DNA of 64,000 nt from Petrocella sp. FN5 (GCF_029210395.1 NZ_JARGDP010000004.1:38994-102993), one strand, 5' to 3'. Shown: positions 8,210 to 17,133, counted from the first letter of the stretch. Notes: generated from the letters alone by a model not told the origin. Numbers and translations are program-made.

Positions 8210-10285
8210 TTACTTATCTTGAGCTCGGTCTTCGATAACCTTCATTTGTATCTCTGCCGGTGCCTCATCATATCGTTCAAAGTTCAAAGTAAACATGCCT
8301 CTACCTTGTGTCATAGATCTTAAATCCGTTGAGTAACCATACATTTCACCCATTGGGACCTCAGCCATAACTTCTTGTTTACCTTTTACAGGATTCATGC
8401 CCATGACACGTCCCCTTCTCTTATTCAAGTCACCAATAATATCACCCATATAATCATCTGGCACAACAACTCGAACACTGGCAATCGGCTCTAATATAAT
8501 TGGTTTGCAGACTTTCATCGCTTCTTTGAAGGCTGCAATCGTTGCCATCTTAAAAGCCATCTCTGATGAATCAACCGGGTGATACGAGCCATCTACAAGT
8601 GTTGCTTTTACACCTACAACCTTATATCCTGCTAATGCACCACGATCTACAGATTCAATCAAGCCTTTTTCTACTGCTGGGAAATAGTTCTTAGGTACAG
8701 AACCACCGACAATCTTCTCCTCAAAAACAAATGGCTTTTCACGGTCACCTGAAGGTTCAAATTCCATGACCACATCACCATATTGGCCATGACCTCCTGA
8801 TTGTTTCTTATGTCTTCCCCGTACTTGACCCTTTGCTTTTATTGTTTCCCGATAGGGAATTCTAGGTTTGACCAACTCAATCTCAACCTTGAACTTATCC
8901 AATAACTTACTCTTGATTATCTCCAAATGTTGGCCACCGACACCATACAATAACTCCTGATGATTCTCCGTATCCAGAAAGATGTTGATGGTTGGGTCTT
9001 CTTCCATTAATTTATGAATACCGGATGTCATCTTCTCTTCTTCACCTTTTTTGATTGGAAGAACCGCTCTATATGCTAATGATTCTGGGAATGTGATACC
9101 AGGTAGTTTAACCGGCTTAGCAGGATCACACAAAGTATCCCCTGTACTCACATCTGTCATTTTAGCAAAGGCGCCAATATCACCCGCATGAATCTCATCC
9201 ACTTCAAACTGTTCTCTACCTCTTAATACATAGATGTGGTTTGCTTTTTCCTTCTGATCCTTATTGACATTCAACAATTGCATGTCTTTCTTTATGATTC
9301 CTGAATAAACTCTAAATAGAGATAACTTTCCTACATAAGGGTCAATAATTGTCTTGAACACAAGAGCTGTTGCCTCATGGTCGATATCACAAAAAACTTC
9401 CACTTCTTCACCGGTATCCGGATCCTCACCATAAACACTTGTGTGTTCTTCTCTAGGAGAGGGCATATATTTTACTAAAGAATCCATCAAGACTGTGACA
9501 CCTGTGTTATTTGTTCCTGAACCACATAGCACAGGTATGATTGACCCATCTATTACACCATTATGTAAAGCATTTTGAATTTCCTCAAGTGTAAATGCTT
9601 CACCATCAAAGTATTTTTCCATTAAGGCTTCGTCACTTTCTGCAACAGCCTCTAAGATCATTTCTCTAACCTCATTGACTTCATCCATTAAGTCTTCTGG
9701 TATATCACAAGGCTCTACATGATCTTTTACAAATTTTCTGCCTTCCATTTTTATAATGTTAACAAACCCAACAAAATGTTCATCTTCTTTAATCGGAACT
9801 TGAAACGGTGCAATCGATTTACCAAAAATATCTTTTAATTGGTTCAGCACCTTGTTTAAATCTGCATTATCATCGTCCATATCTGTCACAAATACAATTT
9901 TGGGTATTTCCATTTCTTCTGTGTATTCAAAAGCCTTTTCCGTCCCCACTTCAACACCTGATCTGCCTGAGACTACAACAATGGCACTATCGGCAACACG
10001 TGTGGCCTGCTTTGCTTCACCGACAAAATCGAAATATCCAGGTGCATCCAATAAATTAAGTTTGCAGTCCTGCCATTCAATAGGTATACAAGAAGTACTA
10101 ATTGAAAAGCCTCTCTTGATCTCTTCTTTATCAAAATCGCTAATCGTGTTGCCTTCTTCCACTTTTCCTTGTCGTTTAACAATGCCATCCACATGGGCCA
10201 TAGCTTCCACCAGTGTAGTCTTACCGCTTCCTCCATGGCCTAATAATACAATGTTTCGAATCTGTTCGGACTTATAAATCTTCAT
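8210..10285 (-). CDS. fusA2: Elongation factor G paralogue (translational GTPase)
   Basis: 691-aa GTPase with the full EF-G domain order. It is not in a str operon (no rpsL, rpsG or tuf beside it), so it is probably the second EF-G-like protein rather than the canonical one. Seen: P-loop GHGGSGKT at 16-23 (canonical EF-G has AHIDAGKT), G3 motif DAPGY at 80-84 instead of DTPGH, and where G4 should read NKMD there is TDMD at 134-137. The C-terminal domain IV/V segments (GRHKKQSGGHGQYGDV; DLNKRRGRVMGM) are conserved. It is a single gene with its own terminator, preceded by GGGGGAC. The function (ribosome recycling, stress or regulatory translocation) cannot be read from sequence. Confidence 0.85.
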   Translation of the reverse strand: MKIYKSEQIRNIVLLGHGGSGKTTLVEAMAHVDGIVKRQGKVEEGNTISDFDKEEIKRGFSISTSCIPIEWQDCKLNLLDAPGYFDFVGEAKQATRVADSAIVVVSGRSGVEVGTEKAFEYTEEMEIPKIVFVTDMDDDNADLNKVLNQLKDIFGKSIAPFQVPIKEDEHFVGFVNIIKMEGRKFVKDHVEPCDIPEDLMDEVNEVREMILEAVAESDEALMEKYFDGEAFTLEEIQNALHNGVIDGSIIPVLCGSGTNNTGVTVLMDSLVKYMPSPREEHTSVYGEDPDTGEEVEVFCDIDHEATALVFKTIIDPYVGKLSLFRVYSGIIKKDMQLLNVNKDQKEKANHIYVLRGREQFEVDEIHAGDIGAFAKMTDVSTGDTLCDPAKPVKLPGITFPESLAYRAVLPIKKGEEEKMTSGIHKLMEEDPTINIFLDTENHQELLYGVGGQHLEIIKSKLLDKFKVEIELVKPRIPYRETIKAKGQVRGRHKKQSGGHGQYGDVVMEFEPSGDREKPFVFEEKIVGGSVPKNYFPAVEKGLIESVDRGALAGYKVVGVKATLVDGSYHPVDSSEMAFKMATIAAFKEAMKVCKPIILEPIASVRVVVPDDYMGDIIGDLNKRRGRVMGMNPVKGKQEVMAEVPMGEMYGYSTDLRSMTQGRGMFTLNFERYDEAPAEIQMKVIEDRAQDK

Positions 10286-10614
10286 CGTATGTCCCCCAAT
10301 CTTAAGTTAGTATTTTGAAACCTTAGCGCTATCACTCATAATATCTGACTAGATATGACCACCTATACGCAGCGGCACAGTATATATCCTATATTACGAG
10401 AAATTGCTGATACCTCTAGTATTCTACATTATTCATCTATTTCCTTCAAAGAATTTTATTTTATTAAAGTTTTTTTATGCAAGTTAACCAAAGCCTTAAC
10501 TCTATTTATCTTACAATATGCTACATTCTTCCTTTTTTGGCACTTATACTATCACCTTCATTCAATAGTCATAATTTTCCGAATATTGACTTTACAAGTT
10601 AAAGCTTTAAACCG

Positions 10615-10643
10615 TTGACACAATCATCCCCACATGTTAATAT
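10615..10643 (+). promoter_or_regulatory. Strong promoter upstream of the hisC-tyrA-aroA genes
   Basis: TTGACA (10615-10620), 17-base spacer, TAATAT (10638-10643). The predicted start is at about 10650, directly before a terminator-like hairpin. Confidence 0.6.
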
Positions 10644-10651
10644 GACTTCAC

Positions 10652-10692
10652 CCTTTAAAAGGCATAAATACGTCTATTTTAAAGGTTTTTTT
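10652..10692 (+). terminator. Terminator-like hairpin in the hisC leader
   Basis: Perfect stem CCTTTAAAA/TTTTAAAGG (10652-10660 and 10677-10685), 16-base loop, then T7. It lies between the upstream promoter and the second -10 element, so transcripts from the first promoter should meet it at once. Confidence 0.6.
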
Positions 10693-10746
10693 CTTCTTAA
10701 AATATTCTTTTAATCTTCACATTAAAATATATTCGGCCCTAATTAT

Positions 10747-10756
10747 ATGTTATAAT
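10747..10756 (+). promoter_or_regulatory. Extended -10 promoter of the hisC-like gene
   Basis: TATGTTATAAT with TATAAT at 10751-10756; the TG extension compensates for a poor -35. It would give a leader of about 26 nt before the ATG, with GAGAGGAG as ribosome binding site. Confidence 0.5.
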
Positions 10757-10788
10757 ATAGTCATTATTTTGAGAGGAGCTTTATAATT

Positions 10789-11877
10789 ATGATCAAATAC
10801 CGCAAAGAAGTAGAAGGCTTAAGGCCATATATTCCAGGCAAATCTATAGATGAAGTTAAGCAGGCATACGGGCTGACCCATATCGTCAAACTAGCATCTA
10901 ACGAAAACCCTCTTGGATGTTCCGAGTTGGCTAAACAAAGTATTATTGAATCTCTAAATGAACCCAGCTATTATCCGGACGGCAACTGTACAGCTCTTAG
11001 GGCAAAGCTTGCTAAGAAATACAATCTAAGCCCAAATCAATTGATCTTTGGTGCAGGTTCAGATGAAATTATTAACATGATTACAAAAACCTATGTTTCC
11101 AAAAATGATGAAGTCATCACGGGAGATATCACCTTTCCCCAGTACAAAGCCGGCACCCTTCAAATGGGCGGAAAAATTATCGAAGTGCCTTTAAAGTCTT
11201 ATATATTCGACTTAGATGGCATCCTTGCACATATAACAGATCAAACACGCATCATCTTCATCGCCAATCCAAACAACCCAACAGGAACCATGGTTAACGC
11301 TGCTGCGCAACTGAATTTCTTAAACAGAGTTCCAAAAGATATTCTCGTTGTTATGGATGAAGCCTATGTTGAGTACATCAGGGACTCTGATTTCCCTCAA
11401 ACGATCCCTCTTCTTCATGAATATCCAAACCTAATGGTGCTTAGGACATTTTCTAAAATGTATGGACTAGCATCTATGAGAATCGGTTATGGTATCGCAG
11501 ATGCGGATATCATCGAAAAAATCAATCGTGTAAGAGGTCCGTTCAATGTCACCACAGCCGCTCAAGTGGCCGCTCAAGCGGCGCTCGATGACGAGGCTTT
11601 TGTTCAGCGTACATATGAAGTAAACGAAGCTTCAAAAGCTTATACATATAATAGATGTCATCAACTGAAACTTTCATATATAGAAACCTTTGGCAATTTT
11701 GTCATGATTGATTTTGGTCGACCTAGCCCTGAAATGTTTGAAGCGCTTCAAAGTGAAGGGTATATCGTACGTCCCGGACACAACTTAGGTATGCCCGGTT
11801 TCCAACGCGTCACCCTTGGCACACCAGAACAGATGGAAGCATTCTTCAATGTTGTAGAAGGCATTTTAAAAGGTTAA
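10789..11877 (+). CDS. hisC: Histidinol-phosphate / aromatic aminotransferase
   Basis: PLP-dependent class I/II aminotransferase of the HisC family, 362 aa. Seen: SNENPLG near residue 38, NPNNPTG at 160-166, the PLP lysine K223 in TFSKMYGLASMRIGYG, and a C-terminal Arg segment (GYIVRPG). HisC-type enzymes transaminate histidinol phosphate and often also phenylpyruvate and hydroxyphenylpyruvate. The genes that follow are tyrA and aroA, so I infer the main job here is the last step of tyrosine/phenylalanine synthesis. The last two codons, GGT TAA, are the outer end of an inserted repeat element, so the original C-terminus was probably different. Confidence 0.88.
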   Translation: MIKYRKEVEGLRPYIPGKSIDEVKQAYGLTHIVKLASNENPLGCSELAKQSIIESLNEPSYYPDGNCTALRAKLAKKYNLSPNQLIFGAGSDEIINMITKTYVSKNDEVITGDITFPQYKAGTLQMGGKIIEVPLKSYIFDLDGILAHITDQTRIIFIANPNNPTGTMVNAAAQLNFLNRVPKDILVVMDEAYVEYIRDSDFPQTIPLLHEYPNLMVLRTFSKMYGLASMRIGYGIADADIIEKINRVRGPFNVTTAAQVAAQAALDDEAFVQRTYEVNEASKAYTYNRCHQLKLSYIETFGNFVMIDFGRPSPEMFEALQSEGYIVRPGHNLGMPGFQRVTLGTPEQMEAFFNVVEGILKG

Positions 11878-11987
11878 TGTGTCAAAACAATATGTTGAAC
11901 TTTCATAAGAATATATAGTTGCGAATGCTTCTACGAAATCTATATATTCTTGTGAACTTAGTGAAACTTTGTTTTGTAATTAACCTT
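11871..11987. repeat. MITE-like palindromic repeat, longest copy
   Basis: Left arm GGTTAATGTGTCAAAACAAT from 11872, right arm ending GTTTTGTAATTAACC at 11985, about 114 bp, with an inner stem TATATAG/CTATATA around a 21-base loop. Flanks are TTAAAA (11866-11871) and TTAAAG (11986-11991), five of six bases identical. The left end supplies the stop codon of the preceding gene. Confidence 0.8.
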
Positions 11988-11995
11988 AAAGAAAA

Positions 11996-12034
11996 GGTTA
12001 ATGTGTCAAAACAATATCTTGAACTTTCATAAGA
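11996..12034. repeat. Second left arm of the same repeat
   Basis: GGTTAATGTGTCAAAACAAT and onward, repeating 11872-11910 with one clear mismatch, 10 bases after the full copy ends. It lies directly before the tyrA ribosome binding site. A duplicated half-element, perhaps from recombination between copies. Confidence 0.75.
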
Positions 12035-12046
12035 AAGGATAAAGAA

Positions 12047-13138
12047 ATGATTAAGCAGATTGGTTTTATTGGATTCGGACTCATTGGTGGATCCTTAGCA
12101 AAAAGCATTAGAAAGTACGGCCTAGCCGAAAAATTAATTGCTTATGACCTTCATCAAGCCCCCCTATATCAAGCTATAAATGAGGGGGTTCTAGATTATG
12201 TTGCAACCTCTCTAGAAGATGGCTTTGAATTATGTGATTTAATCTTCTTATGTTGTCCTGTGAAGATTAATATTGAGATGTTCAATAAACTGGTTGGTAT
12301 CGTGCATGATCAGTGTATTATAACCGATGTAGGTTCAACCAAATGTGACATCCACAATGCCCTTGACACCTTGAATACAAACATAAAGTTTGTGGGCGGA
12401 CATCCTATGACAGGTTCTGAGAAAAGTGGTTATGAAGCTTCCTCCTCTCAATTATTCGAAAATATTTTCTACATACTTACCCCCTCCAAAACGTCTAGAC
12501 AAGAAGATGTTGATGTCTTAAAGAATCTTGTGATTGGTATTGACAGTATACCTCTTATTATGGATGCTTCTATACATGACAAAACAACGGCTTCAATTAG
12601 TCACGTACCGCATGTACTTGCTGCACTTATTGTTAATGCCGTAAAACACCTAGACACTGATCACGGTTATATGCATACACTTGCCGCAGGTGGTTTCAAA
12701 GATATTACTCGAATTGCCTCAGCCTCTCCGGTTATGTGGCAACAAATATGTTTAAGCAATAAAGAACCCATTTTAGATGTACTTGATTATTATAAAACCA
12801 TGCTAATAACAATAGAACATTATATCAAAGAAGAAGATGCACATCATCTTTTCGAACTATTCAGTGAAGCTCAAGCATATAGAAATACTTTCAACGATAC
12901 CTCATCCGGTATTTTTCCAAGGCAATATAGCTTTAGTGTTGACGTAGAGGATGAGCCTGGTATTATAGCAAAAATCGCCACCCTTCTCAGTGAAGCAAAA
13001 ATCAACATTAAAAACATCGGCATCATCAACAATAGAGAAATTGATAACGGTGTACTCAATATACTTTTTGAAGATCAGAGCCATATGGACTTGAGCATTA
13101 CATTGCTACGCAATCTTGGTTATACCATCTACACATAA
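12047..13138 (+). CDS. tyrA: Prephenate dehydrogenase with ACT domain
   Basis: Oxidatively decarboxylates prephenate to 4-hydroxyphenylpyruvate for tyrosine. 363 aa. Seen: N-terminal NAD-binding GFGLIGGSLAK (about 9-19), the family segment GGHPMTGSEKSG (about 117-128), a helical dimerisation domain, and a C-terminal ACT domain (from about residue 290, VDVEDEPGIIAKIATLL) for feedback by aromatic amino acids. AAAGGA precedes the ATG. aroA starts 19 bases after its stop codon. The gap from hisC is filled by repeat copies. Confidence 0.95.
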   Translation: MIKQIGFIGFGLIGGSLAKSIRKYGLAEKLIAYDLHQAPLYQAINEGVLDYVATSLEDGFELCDLIFLCCPVKINIEMFNKLVGIVHDQCIITDVGSTKCDIHNALDTLNTNIKFVGGHPMTGSEKSGYEASSSQLFENIFYILTPSKTSRQEDVDVLKNLVIGIDSIPLIMDASIHDKTTASISHVPHVLAALIVNAVKHLDTDHGYMHTLAAGGFKDITRIASASPVMWQQICLSNKEPILDVLDYYKTMLITIEHYIKEEDAHHLFELFSEAQAYRNTFNDTSSGIFPRQYSFSVDVEDEPGIIAKIATLLSEAKINIKNIGIINNREIDNGVLNILFEDQSHMDLSITLLRNLGYTIYT

Positions 13139-13157
13139 AGCTTATGAGGAGGTTTTT

Positions 13158-14438
13158 ATGCATATTCAACCTGTAAAACAACTAAAAGGTACATTAAAAG
13201 TACCGGGGGACAAGTCAATATCCCACCGTTCCATTATGTTTGGAGCCCTTGCAAAAGGAACAACTACAGTCGAAGGTTTTTTAACCGGTGAAGACTGTAT
13301 GTCAACCATTGCTTGTTTCAGACAAATGGGCATACTCATAGAACAAGCTCAGGATAAAGTGACCATCCAAGGTAAGGGCCTTTATGGATTAACCAAACCG
13401 GATTCTGTTTTAGATGTTGGCAATAGTGGTACTACAATGCGTCTAATGTCCGGCATATTATCCGGACAGGCTTTCGAAGTTGAAATAACCGGTGATGCCT
13501 CAATTAGAAAACGACCTATGGACCGTATCATACGTCCACTAACTTCTATGAATGCAAACATCCGCAGTTTATCCGGTAACGGTCTTGCGCCTTTATTAAT
13601 AAAACCAAGCATACTAAAGCCTATAAACTATGTTTCTCCGGTTGCAAGCGCTCAAGTAAAGTCTTCTATACTACTGGCTAATCTTTATACCGGTTCAACT
13701 TCAACCGTGAATGAACCCACACTCTCTAGAAACCATTCCGAAATTATGCTCAATCATTTTGGTGCCAAGATAGAGATCAAAGGGTCATTGGTAACCAGCT
13801 ATCCAATCAAGGAATTGTTCGCTAATCATGTGGTTGTACCCTCTGACATTTCTTCTGCAGCTTTTTTTATGGTCGCCGGTCTTATCTGTCCAAATAGTGA
13901 CCTTCTACTAAAGGATGTTGGTGTTAACCCTACTCGAGACGGTATTATTCATGTACTTAAAAATATGAACGGTTCTATTGAAATAATTAATGAACGTACT
14001 GTCAACGGCGAACCTATTGCAGACCTTCACATCAAGTCCAGCAAACTTATAGGAACGGTAGTTGAAGGTGATATTATTCCTACGTTAATCGATGAAATAC
14101 CTGTTATTGCTGTGGCTGCAGCCTATGCTGAAGGTAGGACAACCATTAAAGATGCCAGTGAGTTGAAAGTAAAAGAAACCAATCGGATTGATACCATGGT
14201 CTGTGAACTAAAAAAGATGAACATCCATATTGAAGCAACAAAAGATGGAATGGTTATCGTTGGTGGTAACCGGATACAGGGCGCACAGGTGAAAAGTTAT
14301 GATGATCACAGGGTAGCTATGTCCTTGGCTATTGCAGCACTTGGTGCAACGGGCAATACAACCATTGAAAATAGCTCTTGTATTGCTATATCCTACCCTA
14401 ATTTCGAATCCGACTTAAGCGCACTTACCCTTCATTAA
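13158..14438 (+). CDS. aroA: 3-phosphoshikimate 1-carboxyvinyltransferase (EPSP synthase)
   Basis: Joins PEP to shikimate-3-phosphate in the shikimate pathway. 426 aa, normal length. Seen: VPGDKSISHRS at about residues 12-22, GNSGTTMRLMSG, RKRPMDRI, and the C-terminal KETNRI and DDHRVAMS motifs. I start at the ATG at 13158, which has GAGGAGG 6 bases upstream; the longer in-frame start at 13116 overlaps tyrA. Last gene of the aromatic cluster, followed by a terminator. Confidence 0.96.
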   Translation: MHIQPVKQLKGTLKVPGDKSISHRSIMFGALAKGTTTVEGFLTGEDCMSTIACFRQMGILIEQAQDKVTIQGKGLYGLTKPDSVLDVGNSGTTMRLMSGILSGQAFEVEITGDASIRKRPMDRIIRPLTSMNANIRSLSGNGLAPLLIKPSILKPINYVSPVASAQVKSSILLANLYTGSTSTVNEPTLSRNHSEIMLNHFGAKIEIKGSLVTSYPIKELFANHVVVPSDISSAAFFMVAGLICPNSDLLLKDVGVNPTRDGIIHVLKNMNGSIEIINERTVNGEPIADLHIKSSKLIGTVVEGDIIPTLIDEIPVIAVAAAYAEGRTTIKDASELKVKETNRIDTMVCELKKMNIHIEATKDGMVIVGGNRIQGAQVKSYDDHRVAMSLAIAALGATGNTTIENSSCIAISYPNFESDLSALTLH

Positions 14439-14481
14439 CCACATTTATAAAGGTGCTAAACCCTATATTTGAACTAAAAAA

Positions 14482-14526
14482 TAACTGTTACTTCCTAGTC
14501 TTTAGGAAGCAACAGTTTATTTTTTT
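14482..14526. terminator. Bidirectional terminator between aroA and the 6S-like RNA
   Basis: Arms AACTGTTACTTCCT and AGGAAGCAACAGTT, with T-runs on both strands. It ends aroA from the left and the minus-strand RNA from the right. Confidence 0.85.
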
Positions 14527-14527
14527 A

Positions 14528-14713
14528 AATGATTACCCGAAATGCCGTTCCCCGGATTTTGATCCCTAGCTTCGGCTAGGTGGGTATCCGCACTATGCTT
14601 TCCGTCTTCCATTCAAGAAGGCTTGACGTCCAACATAAAATATAGGATTCCCAATGTTACTATGTAGGTTCAAAATACAGGTTTCTCCGAACACCCCAGG
14701 AAGTATCTTTCTT
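14528..14713 (-). ncRNA. ssrS: Probable 6S RNA
   Basis: A G+C-richer island with no coding potential, its own strong promoter and a terminator, about 185 nt on the minus strand. It can fold into one long interrupted hairpin. The 5' and 3' ends pair (for example ATTTTGA with TCAAAAT, GTTC with GAAC), CCTAGC-CGAA-GCTAGG forms a side hairpin in the central bubble region, and CCTTC-TTGAAT-GGAAG closes the tip. The overall shape and phrases such as TTTGAACCTACATAGTAACA resemble clostridial 6S RNA as I remember it. 6S RNA binds sigma-A RNA polymerase. I could not run a covariance model; another structured RNA is possible. Confidence 0.65.
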
Positions 14714-14719
14714 TTACTC

Positions 14720-14748
14720 ATTATACCATCATGAGCCGTCAAAATCAA
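14720..14748 (-). promoter_or_regulatory. Promoter of the 6S-like RNA
   Basis: TTGATT (14743-14748), 17-base spacer ending TGG, TATAAT (14720-14725) on the minus strand. No ribosome binding site follows. Confidence 0.7.
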
Positions 14749-14783
14749 ATGATACGGCATATTCAGACGATTAAGATAACTTA

Positions 14784-15461
14784 TTATAAAGTTTCATAAT
14801 CATCTTCACCTTCAAAGAAAATATCAAATGGATAATCCTTGCTAATATGCTTAAATAACAATATTCTGCCCGTCATTGGATGTTCGATTTGAAGTTTATA
14901 GGCCTGTAGTCCAATATCAACCCAGACACATTTTTTAATCGGATTGTACTTCGTATCACCGACTATGGGTAATTTATGATGTGCCATTTGAGCTCTAATC
15001 TGATGATGCCTTCCTGTTTCCAATTCAATTTCCAATAAACTTAAGGTTTTTCCATCAACCACTCTTTTTTTCAAGCACTTGTATGTTAATGCGGCTTCCT
15101 TAGCCTGTGGGACCTGCTTTGAAGTAACGATTGTCCTATTACCTCTAACTTTTTGAAGATAATCTACTAACCTTACCTCTTTTTTCGCTTCCCCTTCAAC
15201 AACAGCCAAGTACTTTTTTGATAGACATGATTTCTGTACAAAGGCTTTGTTGGCCTCAGATGATTTTGTCAGCATCATTATCCCGCCGACGGGCCGATCC
15301 AGTCTTTGAATCAATCCTAGTTTTATATTCTTCTTTTTAGAACACACATGTCGAAATACTTCTTCATATATGTTTGTATCTCCTGTTAAATCCGGTTGAC
15401 TTGGCATGCCTTTTTCTTTAATAACAACGATTATATGTTCATCTTCATAGAGTATTTTCAT
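14784..15461 (-). CDS. RluA-family pseudouridine synthase
   Basis: Isomerises uridine to pseudouridine in rRNA or tRNA; the exact site is unknown. 225 aa, catalytic domain only without an S4 domain. Seen: the catalytic aspartate D55 in IQRLDRPVGG (usual HRLD.P.SG) and the RHHQIRAQMAHHKLPIVGDTKY segment near residue 155. It lies 5 bases after the nucleoside kinase gene, so it is the last gene of the trmK-nif3-kinase run. The His before RLD is replaced by Gln, an accepted variation in this subfamily. Confidence 0.85.
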   Translation of the reverse strand: MKILYEDEHIIVVIKEKGMPSQPDLTGDTNIYEEVFRHVCSKKKNIKLGLIQRLDRPVGGIMMLTKSSEANKAFVQKSCLSKKYLAVVEGEAKKEVRLVDYLQKVRGNRTIVTSKQVPQAKEAALTYKCLKKRVVDGKTLSLLEIELETGRHHQIRAQMAHHKLPIVGDTKYNPIKKCVWVDIGLQAYKLQIEHPMTGRILLFKHISKDYPFDIFFEGEDDYETL

Positions 15462-15466
15462 TATGG

Positions 15467-17131
15467 TTACCTGAAATTAGAGCCACCGATAAACTCTCTG
15501 ATGATAGAGTTATTCGGTATACTCTCACTAGATATCCCTAGAAAATAATCCAAGAATTTAATCAATCTTTTGGCCTCTAAGTATTCCGAGCTTCCTCTAT
15601 GAACATTGAATAATAAAGGTTCTGCATATTGTTTCAGAACCGATAATTCATAGATAAGAGATGAGTTAAACATGGCGTCCGCCTCCTCTTGGAAGGGAAA
15701 AATATACTGTTCTTCACCATTTCTTACAGATGGCCACATCCCAAGTGTTTTTGTTGCAGAGGCGCCTCTATATTGATTGTCTCTAACCATGCGTCTAAGT
15801 AACCTAGCATCTGTTGTCGGAACCCGATTGTGATTGTCAATGTTTAATTGGGTTAAGGCACTTATATAGATTTTATATTTGTTTTCTTCAGGTATCGCTG
15901 AAGATAACTTTGGATTTAAACCATGTATACCCTCAATAACCAATATTGTATTGTCTTCCAACTTAAGGGTGTCACCTTTATACTGCCTTAATCCGGAAAT
16001 AAAATCAAAAACCGGCATAGATACAATATCACCATTTAAGAGTTGGTGCATGTCATAATTAAACTGAGCCACATCCAACGCTTCAAGACATTCAAAATTA
16101 TAGTTTCCATTTTCATCTAAAGGTGTATCGTCTCGATTAACAAAATAGTTATCTAAAGATATAGGCTTTGGTTTTAACCCTAGCGACCTAAGTTGTATCG
16201 ATAAGCGATGAGCAAAAGTTGTTTTCCCGGATGATGATGGACCGGCAATAAAAACAAACTTCTTGTGCTTAATATCTTTCATTATACGGTCTGCAATTCT
16301 ACCAATCTTTTTTTCCATTAGTGCCTCTTGTACCATAATAAGTTCATTCATATTGCCTTGTGAAATGACATCATTAAGATCACCAACTGTGTCAACCTCC
16401 ATCAAGTGCCCCCAATCAGTTGCATTTTTCAGGGTCTCAAATAGCATTTGGTCTGGTTCAAAATGAGCTGCCTTACTTGGATCTTTAAAGTCAATGAATT
16501 GTAAAATCATGCCACCTTCATAGGGATATAAATCAAATACTTTTAGATAACTTGTGTCTGGTACCATATAGCCATAAAAATAGTCATAAAAATCATCAAA
16601 ACGGTATAAATTAACATTGGACACTCGGCGATACTTAAACAGTTTCACTTTATCTTCCATAAACTGATTTCCAAAAATTTTGATGGCATAATCCGTTTTG
16701 ACCGTTTCCTTAACAAAGGGCAAACCGAGATTAATAAGCTCAATCATTCTTTCCTTGATTTTTGTCAACGTATCTGATTTCAAAAGTCTTTTTGGTTCGA
16801 TTTCACAATAGAAGCCATAGTTGATTGAATACTGAACAATAACTTTGATATGTTCTTCATGACCAATAACATCATGTGCCGCCTTGATCATGACAAAAGA
16901 CAGACTGCGTTGATATGTTCTAAATCCATCCTTGTTTAAGATATCTAGAAACACAACCTTGCACGGCTCTTTGATTTTTTGATTCAACTCACTAAGCTTA
17001 CTGTCAACAACAGCTAATACGATGGGTGTTTGAAACTGAGATTGATATACAGATGCCAGTTCTAATAAAGTGGTCCCCGCCTTTACTTCTACTTCCTCAT
17101 TCATCACGTTGATCTTAATCATATCATTCAT
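15467..17131 (-). CDS. TGS-domain nucleoside (uridine-type) kinase
   Basis: 554 aa. Domain order: N-terminal TGS/ubiquitin-like domain (about 1-66), a threonyl-tRNA-synthetase-like second domain (about 70-230), then a uridine kinase/phosphoribulokinase domain with P-loop GPSSSGKT at 297-304 and IEGIHGLNP at about 395. This fusion is known in Firmicutes and usually annotated nucleoside kinase; the physiological substrate and the role of the TGS part are not established. It starts 2 bases after the nif3 stop codon, so translation is likely coupled. Confidence 0.85.
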   Translation of the reverse strand: MNDMIKINVMNEEVEVKAGTTLLELASVYQSQFQTPIVLAVVDSKLSELNQKIKEPCKVVFLDILNKDGFRTYQRSLSFVMIKAAHDVIGHEEHIKVIVQYSINYGFYCEIEPKRLLKSDTLTKIKERMIELINLGLPFVKETVKTDYAIKIFGNQFMEDKVKLFKYRRVSNVNLYRFDDFYDYFYGYMVPDTSYLKVFDLYPYEGGMILQFIDFKDPSKAAHFEPDQMLFETLKNATDWGHLMEVDTVGDLNDVISQGNMNELIMVQEALMEKKIGRIADRIMKDIKHKKFVFIAGPSSSGKTTFAHRLSIQLRSLGLKPKPISLDNYFVNRDDTPLDENGNYNFECLEALDVAQFNYDMHQLLNGDIVSMPVFDFISGLRQYKGDTLKLEDNTILVIEGIHGLNPKLSSAIPEENKYKIYISALTQLNIDNHNRVPTTDARLLRRMVRDNQYRGASATKTLGMWPSVRNGEEQYIFPFQEEADAMFNSSLIYELSVLKQYAEPLLFNVHRGSSEYLEAKRLIKFLDYFLGISSESIPNNSIIREFIGGSNFR

Positions 17132-17133
17132 CC

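Larger units (their letters stand above)
10286..10788. other. 503-bp intergenic region with promoters and a terminator-like hairpin
   Basis: No gene seen; the longest plus-strand frame (10355-10618) has no ribosome binding site and an unusual, hydrophobic composition. The right half holds a consensus promoter, a hairpin with T-run and an extended -10 element in front of the hisC-like gene (described separately). Confidence 0.6.

Noticed and set aside
10355..10618. 87-codon plus-strand frame upstream of the hisC-like gene
   Set aside because: No ribosome binding site, erratic composition rich in Phe, Tyr, Leu and Ile as expected from A/T-rich non-coding DNA, and it overlaps promoter elements.
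14528..14713. Riboswitch or T-box interpretation of the structured RNA
   Set aside because: No gene follows on its strand (aroA is antisense) and no T-box or known aptamer core is visible; its own promoter and terminator fit a stand-alone RNA.
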